NCBI RefSeq assembly: GCF_037893015.1
Contig: NC_133666.1
Span: 653,098,957-653,162,956, forward strand
Length of the DNA stretch: 64,000 nucleotides
Source of the DNA: Macrotis lagotis
Taxonomy: Eukaryota > Chordata > Mammalia > Peramelemorphia > Peramelidae
Direction: 5' to 3'
A program made the position numbers and the translations under genes. Below are positions 56,001 to 64,000 of this stretch, in pieces. How positions within the stretch are numbered: position 1 is the first letter of the stretch; every line of letters begins with the position of its first letter. The notes below the pieces were generated by a model, which made no database searches, was not told the DNA's origin, and worked only from the letters and a program-made list of their open reading frames with translations.

Positions 56001-56120
56001 TCAGAGAATCTGCTCTGTGCTGGAAGCAGAAATGTCCAGGAGCCTCCAGGCTGCATAGGGGTTGAGCTCGGTCTGGTCTCGACAGAGAGCCCACACGTAC
56101 AGCATCCGTAGCACCTTGTC
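56001..56120 (-). CDS. TIMM44: TIMM44 last coding exon (39 aa and stop)
   Basis: On the minus strand the acceptor ccctgcag at 56,121-56,128 is followed by DKVLRMLYVWALCRDQTEL and NPYAAWRLLDISASSTEQIL, then TGA at 56,003-56,001. This is the invariant C-terminus of the Tim44 domain; against human I see one change, Thr for Asp in CRDQ-T/D-EL. No break is seen. Confidence 0.97.
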   Translation of the reverse strand, partial: DKVLRMLYVWALCRDQTELNPYAAWRLLDISASSTEQIL

Positions 56121-56254
56121 CTGCAGGGAGAGAAAGTCCGGGACCTCTCTCAGAACAGGAAGCTCCAGCCACCACCTGGCTGAACGGGAGCTGGCTCATC
56201 TGAGAGGGACAGGAAAACAGCTGGGGGGCGTTCAGTGGAACAAGTCCTGAAATG

Positions 56255-56690
56255 GGAATGTGCCAGCAATCATGAGGGATGGGATTTCCGAGGAGCCCAG
56301 AAAAAGCTGCATGAACCAGTGATGGGTGATGAGCAGGACCAGCAGCACACTGGGTGGTGACCAACTGTGATGGACAAGCTCAACTATATAGTGACAAAAG
56401 ACAATGCTCAAAGAATTGTGCTGGAAAATACAAAACATCCAGAGAAAGAATCATGGAGTCTCAAAATGGACCATGCTTACTTTAAAAAATTTTTTCTTTC
56501 TCCTGTTTTTTTCCCTTTTGCTCTGATTCTTCTCATATAACATGACAAATAAGAAAATGTTTAACATACATGCATAACCCATATCAGATCCCTTTCTGTC
56601 TTGGAAAGAGGAGAAAAATGTGGAACTCTCAACATTCTACAAAAATGGATGTTGAAAACTATCCTTATATAGAATTGGAAAAAAAATTTA
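56255..56690 (+). repeat. L1 3' end in TIMM44 last intron
   Basis: agctgcatgaaccagtgatg, tgatggacaagctcaactat and catccagagaaagaatcatg are the decayed L1 ORF2 C-terminus, followed by the 3'UTR. Confidence 0.7.
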
Positions 56691-56846
56691 GGGGGCAGCT
56701 AGATGGCAGACACAGTGGATAGAGCACCAGCCCTGGAGTCAGAAGTACCTGAGTTCAAATCTGACCTCAGACACGTGGTAACTGCCTAGCTATGTGGCCT
56801 TGGGCAAGTCACTTAACCCCACTTGCCTTGCAAAAACAAAAAAAAT
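56691..56846 (+). mobile_element. A-tailed tRNA-type SINE with a small insertion
   Basis: gggggcagctagatggc, then extra agaca before cagtggatagagcacc, to cacttgccttgcaaaaac. It lies directly against the L1 3' end. Confidence 0.92.
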
Positions 56847-57060
56847 TAACTTTTTCAAAATTTTGAATTCCAAATTCTCTTCCTTCTCCCTTTCCTCCTT
56901 TCTCTTCTACCTGAGACATCAAGCAATCTGATCTAAGTTATACAAGGGCAATTGTACAACATTCTCAACAAACAGTTCTCTAGTGTCCACTATTACACCT
57001 TCAGTCATGGGGAAAACCCTCCCTCCCGGGAGCAATAGGAGTGGTATCACTTGCTGTGCA
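56847..57060 (-). repeat. L1 3' end, antisense
   Basis: attttgaattccaaattctc, catcaagcaatctgatcta and caattgtacaacattctcaa are reverse L1 3'UTR. Confidence 0.6.
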
Positions 57061-59535
57061 GGAGTCTAACCTCTCCCAACTAATCAAAGAGCAGCCAAAG
57101 AAGAAAGTAGATTCTGCCAGTTTATCTGAGTGGCATGGAAGGCCTGAATGGACAAGCTCAATAATATAGCTGTGCTAAGGACACATGGAAGAGTGGCATG
57201 AAAGCATTAATGGGAGCTAATGAAAGTCATGCATTTAAGTGAAAATAACCCCAATTATGCTGGTGAGGCTGAGCCCTCCAAGGAAGGAGGTCTGCAGTCC
57301 CAGGAGCAAGAAGCCCCAGAGGCCAGCAAACACAATGGGCACCCAGTTAACAAAACCCCCATCTGGTCACCAATAGGAGATGGTCAGCAAAGTGGAAGAA
57401 CAGTGACAGAAAAACTGGCACGAGGAAAATTGGAGTCCTGAACGAAGAATCTAAAACCTCTACACATTATTTAAGTTATGGAGAGGTTGGATGAACTCCA
57501 TGAAGAGAAAAAGGGCAATTCCCTGAAACTTGGAAGAATTAGAATATCAGAGCTGGAAGGAGTCTTGGATATCAGCTCTTAATCCAGCTCCTGCATTTCA
57601 ACAAATAAAGCACATGAAAAGTTAAAAGGTCATCCAGGGACATTCAACTTGTCCACAGGAGAACCAGGACCCCTAATTTTTGGGAAAACACAGCAAAAAT
57701 CCTGTTAGCTTCATGGAGGCAGTGATGGAGCAACAGTTTAGACCAACTCATGATCTACAGATCCACAAGGGACTGGGGAAAACATGTTTGGAATCACTAA
57801 CAGTGCATAGCCACATCCCAACCCAAAATATCCCTGGCTTTTCTCCCAGTAGACTCCAGGATTACACTCACACCAGTCCTCTGAGGCCAGGGGAATTCTT
57901 GAGGTCCAATGTGGAGCTACTGGAGATTTATTTGTACATAACTGACAGATGACTTTCAAGTCCCAGTGAATTCATGAGTTAGCTGTTGTCTTAAATCACA
58001 GATCTAAGAGCCGGAAGGGACCTCAGATGCCAAACAGTCCAAATGCTTCAATTTGCAAATGAAGAAACTGAGGATCAGGAGGCTGATCAGTTACTGGAAT
58101 GTTCTCCCAAGTTACTCCCCTGGCCACACATGTGGCCAAGCAGGAACTGAGACTCTAACAGACAGCTCTGGAGTAACAGATATCACATGTGCCAGAAACC
58201 AGGTGTAACCAGTGTTACAGCAGCAAGGGAGGGCAGCGAGAGCCAATCCTGTTAGCACCTGGTCCTTTTGGTTTTGTGGGAGAGAAAGGCAGTTGGCTTC
58301 CTAGCCTATTTCTGCCCCCTTGCCTCTTGGGAGCCCCACTTTCACCGGAGGCCTCTCCTGATCTCCTTGTACAGTACCTGTATTTGTGCACATGATGCTG
58401 CACTCCCCATGAGGATGGAAGCTCCTCGAGGGCAGAGGCTGTTTCCTTGTTTTGTTTCTATCTCTTGCACATGGATTAACGTTTGCTGAAACGAAGTGAA
58501 ACTCTCACCAGTCCTTTAAGGACTATGGTTGAAGGGGGGTAAATCATTTCAGGGGCTGAATATACAAATCAGACAAAACCCTGGCCTCTGGGCTCAGGAC
58601 CCTCCTTTTATACAAAAGGAGTTTTCAACAAGGAGCCCAAAGGCCCCTGAGAACTGACATGCCAGGCTTCTTAAAGGCCTGTAAAATGGAATCCCTGGGC
58701 ACAGCATTCTAGCAACTCAGAATGATAGGGGTAGCACCAAGGGCAAGACCCACTTCAGGCAACTGTCTCTTGTGGATTTGGGCAGCAGCAACAACAGGGA
58801 CATTCCACCCAACACTACAAGGAGTTGCTCCTCCTCAAGGCCTCCAGGTTTGCAAATATCCCATATCTTGTCAGGCTTCGGGGCTACCAATTCCTGTTTC
58901 TTTCCATCCTCCAAGCATTTCTCAAGTGAAGCCCTGAAGAGAGGGCAAGTACTCTCTTCCCCCTGCCTCTTAGCAGGTGTCAGACAACAATGGAACCACA
59001 CCTAAGACAGTCTCTCTCCTAGTATGACCTCATACTGTGTTTCCCAAGAACAGTGCCAGTTTCAACTAGTGAACATTTTGAGCTTGTGGAAGACAGAACA
59101 ATTGGCAAAAAAGCTGCTGGGTGGGTCAGTGGATGTAGCAGTGGATGTGAAGTCAGGAAAACTTGACATTACTATATGGCACTGGACAAGTTCTTGCCTC
59201 GGGTTTTCTTCACCTGCAAAACATGAGAATAACAGCGCCCAAGTCTCAGGTGAAGACTAATGGGGCAAGTTCACATTTCAGGCAAGGGTGAAACTAAACC
59301 TTCCAACTCAAGAATCCTATTGTTTCAAAATCTGAATTACTTTAGCCTGTCTTCCCTTCCTCATTGGGCTACTGTTTGAAGCAAATGAAAAGGTCTATCA
59401 AAGGCTGGAGCAGCCAGGAATGTTTTCATTAAATATTTGATAAAAGTCTGCCACCCAAATTTCATAAGGAATTGGACTGAGCCACAGACAAATGATCAAA
59501 GTATGTGAAAAGTTTTTAAAGAATAAATACAACCA
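57061..59535. other. TIMM44 intron; old repeats, no gene seen
   Basis: Ancient remnants at 57,540-57,700, 58,005-58,160, 58,320-58,500 (L2-tail-like, aagctcctcgagggcagagg) and a decayed SINE at 59,108-59,250. No exon of TIMM44 or another gene was recognised. Confidence 0.55.
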
Positions 59536-59683
59536 GGGGTGGCTAGGTGGCATAGTGGATAAAGCAAAGATCTCAGACACTTAATAATTACCTAGCTATG
59601 TGGCCTTGGGCAAGCCACTTAACCCCATTTGCCTTGCAAAAACTAAAAAAAAAAAAAACAAACAAAAAAGCCTAAAAAAAAAA
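59536..59683 (+). mobile_element. SINE with internal deletion
   Basis: The head ggggtggctaggtggcatag runs to ataaagca and then joins agatctcagacacttaataa; about 40 bp of the middle are missing. Perfect duplication aaatacaacca at 59,525-59,535 and 59,684-59,694. Confidence 0.92.
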
Positions 59684-59694
59684 AAATACAACCA

Positions 59695-60165
59695 AAAATC
59701 ATTTGGAAAACTTCAATATTCAATATTACTAATAATCAAAGAAATACAAATGAAAACAATTCTGAAATATAAACTGAAATCCATCAAATGAGACAGAAAG
59801 GGAACATCAATGCTGGAGACTACAGGGTGATAATGATAAGCATGCTAATTCACTGCACAGGGAGCTGGGTATTGGTTTGATCATTCTGGGAAATGCTTTG
59901 GAATTATCAAGAAAAGTGATGCAATTGTTTGGACTCTGACCTAGAAATCTCAGAATCCAATTTATTTCCCAAGGAAGTCGTTGATAGCAAAGTCCAACAA
60001 ATCCAACCATTTTCAGTGATCACAAAGACTGAGGAAGGTTTAAGTGGTACATGAGTCTTAACAGACCATAAAGAAGGAATATGGATAATGTACAAAAAGC
60101 CTTAGGAAGAGAGGTATGAGATGTAATAAAGTAAAGAAGGCAAAGCCAAAAGAAAACAGAGACAA
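59695..60165 (+). repeat. L1 ORF2 3' fragment
   Basis: taatcaaagaaatacaaatg, aaatccatcaaatgagacag and atgctggagactacagggtg match the L1 pattern (IREMQIKT..., then CWR.G). Confidence 0.65.
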
Positions 60166-60587
60166 AGACTATGGCCACATAAAATAAAACTCAATGGCGC
60201 ACATCCAACAGGACCAGTACCACCAGCCCATTAAGGTTGATATGTGCACACTAAAAGAGCAGCGAGTGACCCAGACTATTCGAACCAATCATTCCATTGG
60301 GTGCTTTTGCTAAACTGTTTTCAGGAAATGTGCTTTTAGGGGGCTAAAGAGGGACAGACTGAGCATTTGTTGGGAAGCATCTGTTGTGTTGAGGCCAAAT
60401 GTATTGATGGAAAAAGAATTGCCAAAGTTCCCTCTGCCATCCCCCGGGAAATGTGCCAGCTCCTGAATAGAAGACTTTGCTGATGAAACAGACCAATTGG
60501 CTGCAGAGGAAGAGAGAGGGGAAGGGGAGCCAGCCAGCTCAGTGCTAATGAGTGACAAGGGGACCACCACCACCACCAATCTGTAGT

Positions 60588-60743
60588 AACACTTTTTCTT
60601 TTTTGCAAGGCAATGGGGTTATTAAATGGCTTGCCCAAGGCCACACAGCTAGGTAATTATCAAGTGTCTGAGATTAGATTTGAACTCAGGTACTCCTGAC
60701 TCCAGGGCCAGTGCTCTATCCACTGCATCACCTAGCCGCCCTG
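60588..60743 (-). mobile_element. A-tailed tRNA-type SINE
   Basis: A complete reverse copy with a perfect 20-bp duplication, caccaccaccaatctgtagt, at 60,568-60,587 and 60,744-60,763. Confidence 0.95.
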
Positions 60744-60779
60744 CACCACCACCAATCTGTAGTCACCTGCCAGGATTCA

Positions 60780-60920
60780 AACCTTCACTACTCACGGAAC
60801 GGGGCAACTAACACTCTGCTCCTTTTGTGACTTTGAGAAAGTCATACTCTCTCTGGGTCTGTTTCCTCATTGGACTAGGTGACCTCTAAACGACTGTGTA
60901 GCCTTAAATCTTGTATCTTC
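60780..60920 (+). repeat. MIR-type SINE
   Basis: gtgactttgagaaagtcata, gtctgtttcctcattggact and aggtgacctctaaacgactg. Confidence 0.65.
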
Positions 60921-61234
60921 TTGGCTTCTACCTTTATTCAATCTCCTGCTTCTCTAGCCTCCTCTATTTCATTGTCCTCCAGCTGCTGTAACTAGATGAA
61001 CTTAAGCCCCAAATTGGTCCCTTCTTCCAGGCTTTATAGTGGCATGGATCACTGATGATGTTTGTCCTCAGTTCTCAAGATCATAACATCAGAGAAGTAA
61101 TGCCAGATAAGCACGTGAATTAAATTTGAGTGAGGTACTGCTATGCTAAGTCACCAGCCTCACTTTCTTCTCCACAGCCATCTAGGTCCAGTGGCCAGAT
61201 AGGAATCAGGACGACTGAAAATGGCCCTGGACGT

Positions 61235-61385
61235 GAGGCAATCAGGGTAAAGTGACTTGTCCAAGATCAAACAGCTAGTGAGTGGCAAGTGTCTGAGGTT
61301 GGTTAAATCCAAATTTAAATACACCTGTCTGTCCTCCTGCCTTCAAGGCCAGTGCTCTATCCACATACCACCTAGCTGCCACTGC
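61235..61385 (-). repeat. Old tRNA-type SINE
   Basis: gggtaaagtgacttgtccaa, agctagtgagtggcaagtgt and tccacataccacctagctgc in reverse; diverged. Confidence 0.7.
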
Positions 61386-62485
61386 AGAGATCACTAGTTC
61401 TAGGGCTAACACAAACTCACAGGGTGAGCCAAACTCTTGCACTATTTGATCATCCCCAGTTCCATCTTTTGTAAAATGAGAAGATGGTCCCTTCTAGCTC
61501 TAAAATTCTATAACTCTCTTGAGTCATATTTTCTAGGAGATGTATTTCAGTTTGGCAGTTAGTAATCATGACATTTCAATTATCCTCATTTTACTTGGAC
61601 TAGATGGACCATGAACCCTTCCTCTTCTGCTCTACATCTAAGAGCCCTTAATCACAGGGATGCTAAGTATCTGAACAAGGATTATGGCTCTATGAGGTGA
61701 CTCCAAGCCTAGGGCTCTTCCCATACTACATGCTGCGAGGGAGCTGCCCTGCAGTCAGGGAATGGAAATGTAACTTCTTTGGGAGTTAGAAAAATATAAC
61801 CAATATTTCTTATGGAACATAAAGTGAGGTATAGTCCAACAAAGAATGGAGAAGTGGCTAGCTAACTTTTCCTTATTAACAAACTGTTAACCTCCCCCTG
61901 CCAGTTTCCCCTTTGTATTTTCATGGGGCGGTTGACAGAAAAGTTCCCAAACATTGAGGTAGCGCCCCTCAAGGTCAGCTTTCTGCTGAAGCCAGGGCAG
62001 AACCTATCAGGAGGCTGTGTTGAATAGAGAATCCCCAAGAAAGGGGCGCTAAGTGAGTGAATAGGACATTGGTCCCAAGAGAGTACATGAGAATGCTGGT
62101 CATTCTATACCTGGCTCAGCTGCACCAGAACAACTGAGGAGCCATGAAGCAATAAGGCTACAGAGCAGCCAGTCTTCCTTGGCTACTACTGACACCTTCA
62201 GTCAATCATCTAAGAAGACTGCTGATCCATTCTGAAAATCAGAGGGGCTACTGTTAGGGAGCTGTACTGGGGTCAGATCTGAGCACCAGGAGATCACTTT
62301 AGCCCATATGGAGTCATCAGATAAGGGTTTTTCTACCACTTGAAAAGAAAAAGTCTTGGATTTGGGAAATTAGGAGTTCTGGAGTCTACTGCCAGTTCGA
62401 CCCATAAACTGGCTCTGTGGGCCTCAGTTTCCTCATATGAACAATACCTTTCAAGTCTTGATGTTCTTTCTATAACTTCACTTAC
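61386..62485. other. TIMM44 intron, MIR-type remnants only
   Basis: MIR-like pieces at 61,440-61,515 (cttttgtaaaatgagaagatg) and 62,376-62,465 (gcctcagtttcctcatatga). Nothing else recognised. Confidence 0.55.
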
Positions 62486-62596
62486 CGGGTCTCCTTCTAC
62501 CACTTCTCCATTGGGGTTCCTGATCACCATCACCAGTTGTGCCTGGAACGTGATGATTAGTACTGGTCCTTGCTCCATCATCTTCCCCATGGCTAG
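62486..62596 (-). CDS. TIMM44: TIMM44 penultimate coding exon (37 aa)
   Basis: The exon starts after acceptor atcactgcag with LAMGKMMEQG, continues PVLIITFQAQLVMVIRNPNG and ends EVVEGDP before donor ccg|gtaag. It is 111 nt, phase 0 at both ends. It forms part of the beta-sheet of the Tim44 C-terminal domain. The match to human is almost complete (MVIRNPNG against MVVRNPKG). Confidence 0.96.
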
Positions 62597-64000
62597 CTGC
62601 AGTGATGGCAAACCAAAGAGAAAAACACAACATCAACAGCTTTTCTAGTGATGAGAAGGGCCTTGCTGCCATACTAAAAGACAGAGAGGGAGAATGAGGC
62701 AACTGAATCTCCTCCTTGTCTTCCTGCTCAGTTACATAGAAATCAAGATAGTGTCTTTGTTAAGGGATGACAGAAACTGCCTGCCCCTTGACCTGACTTT
62801 GTCAAATTGCATTCCCCTCACTATCAGAAAGCTTCCAGTAATGCTGCCATGATGCTCTCTCCCAGGGACTTTCAGACTCTCTCTTTTACATACTTCACAG
62901 TGACAACGTACAAAAACACTACATCACCCCTTGGTGGCTCAGCAGGTTTTGTTCTGCAAAGCCCTCCCCATTAATCTTTCTTATCTTGAGCTTCAGAACA
63001 ACTCTCTCAGCAAATTCCTTCCTGGCATCCACAACCCCCAACTCGATCCTCAGTCTGAGCTCTGAGGCAACTAGCACCAGTTCTGTCTTGGCTGACAGGT
63101 TCAGGGAGAGGGCAAAGTCCCAAGCTGCCTCTACCCAGGCCCACTGCTCATTCTCATGACACCCAGTGCTTTCCAAGTGCTATTCATGGATTTTCTGGGA
63201 GACCCTGGTATGTGCCAAGGAGATGTAATCACTGAAGACAAGTCATTTCCAATGCTGGACTTGCAGAATATGCTGGTCAGTATCCTGAGGCACTTCTCTC
63301 CTCTAAGCCCTGTGGCCTTAGAGCTGGACCAGCATTTAAGAGAATCTGGATCCTGGATGACTCTAAGGCCTGAACTTGGGTCAGGGCAAACATATTCAGA
63401 GTTCATAGTCTTCAAAATTTTTAAAAAGAAATTCTCCAAAGATCCTGGTGCTAAATCTCATCTACCAGAGAAAGTACAAGGCAATTAATCCAAGCCCTTT
63501 TATAACAGGTGCTTTTAGCCCAGGTTTTAGAACCTTAAGAAGAAAATCAGATATAATATTAGAAATAAATCTGTGTTCATTTGTTATTTTATGCATTTAA
63601 AAACAATGTTATGAGAAAGGGTCCCCAGGCTTCACCAGACTAGTTCTGGTTCCAGTACCAAACGAGATTAAGGATGTTGAAGGCTTAGTAACCTGTGACT
63701 TGGTTCTGGAGAGAACATTAAAAGGCTTCTTCTCCAGTTTTAGGTGCCAAGATGCAGCTGAGCTCAAGCCTTGGGGGACACAAGCAGGCCTGGCTCTTCC
63801 TGCTCAACTTGACAAATTTTGAGATGTCTCCTCCTCCACCAAGTGGTCGGTATCAAAACCTGGGACATACATGCTGGCCTTGTTCCTGATCCAAGAAGGG
63901 AAGTCTCATCGCTGCCAGCCCACTTCAAGCATTCTCCACCAAGCAGTTCAGAGCAACTCCAAAAGGGGGAGAGGGAGACAAATGGAGCTGCCCTCTTATC
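62597..64000. other. TIMM44 intron (next upstream intron), no exon found
   Basis: The stretch contains an 85-codon minus-strand open frame (62,919-63,176) that does not match Tim44, and no other recognisable exon. The expected preceding TIMM44 exon (WCYEATYSQL region) must lie beyond 64,000. Confidence 0.55.

Larger units (their letters stand above)
55106..64000 (-). other. TIMM44: TIMM44 gene, 3' part (last two coding exons, 3'UTR and introns)
   Basis: TIMM44 is a peripheral protein of the matrix face of the mitochondrial inner membrane. It tethers mtHsp70 to the TIM23 channel for protein import, and its C-terminal domain contacts membrane lipid and the translocase. The window holds the end of that domain: exon 62,486-62,596 (GKMMEQGPVLIITFQAQLV) and the last exon 56,001-56,120, ending LLDISASSTEQIL. 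They join in phase 0 at GDP|DKV. The intron between is 6.4 kb and filled with L1, SINE and MIR sequence. The preceding exon, expected to encode the WCYEATYSQL part, was not found between 62,600 and 64,000, so the gene continues past the window end. A TIMM44 neighbour next to CTXN1 agrees with human 19p13.2. Confidence 0.9.

Noticed and set aside
62919-63176. 85-codon minus-strand open frame upstream of the TIMM44 penultimate exon
   Set aside because: It does not match the Tim44 protein, and the phase-0 acceptor at 62,596 requires a different preceding exon.

Overview
The window is mammalian nuclear DNA, almost certainly from a marsupial. It carries many A-tailed, tRNA-derived SINEs of the marsupial WSINE/SINE1 type, SINEs with RTE-type tails, L1 and half-L1 elements whose 5' ends carry the sequence gccaagatgg, and RTE (BovB-like) and L2 fragments. 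No prokaryotic or viral gene organisation is present. Family names are from memory of consensus sequences, not from a search.

Positions 1-40,050 hold no recognisable gene. They are a nested mosaic: L1/HAL1 copies (1-7,010, 14,285-17,453, 21,665-32,940, 37,665-39,610), a Tigger-type DNA transposon (8,968-9,712), RTE pieces (10,095-11,275), a hAT-Charlie-type transposon (18,067-18,823), antisense L2 (7,010-7,400, 32,955-36,060), many young SINEs, older MIR-type SINEs and simple repeats.

Positions 40,050-64,000 hold three host genes in an order I recall from human 19p13.2. SNAPC2 lies on the plus strand: five coding exons from 41,021 to 49,603, 351 aa, behind a CpG-island promoter with a 12-copy GC-box minisatellite. 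CTXN1 lies on the minus strand: one 87-aa coding exon at 53,505-53,768, a short 5'UTR intron, and a (GGGGCC)n array just above the first donor. TIMM44 lies on the minus strand and is partial: its last two coding exons at 62,486-62,596 and 56,001-56,120 are joined by a 6.4-kb intron full of repeats. The three genes are not an operon and act in separate processes: snRNA transcription, a neuronal membrane protein, and mitochondrial protein import.

The most interesting non-coding signals are the interrupted GGGGCC array, which resembles the C9orf72 repeat, in the inferred first exon or promoter of CTXN1; the GC-box minisatellite of the SNAPC2 promoter; an upstream ORF that overlaps the CTXN1 start as ATGA; a HAL1 insertion with a perfect 14-bp target duplication and three SINE-like segments in its 3' part; a SINE dimer inserted as one unit; and a duplication flanking SNAPC2 exon 3. 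I found no wholly new coding system.
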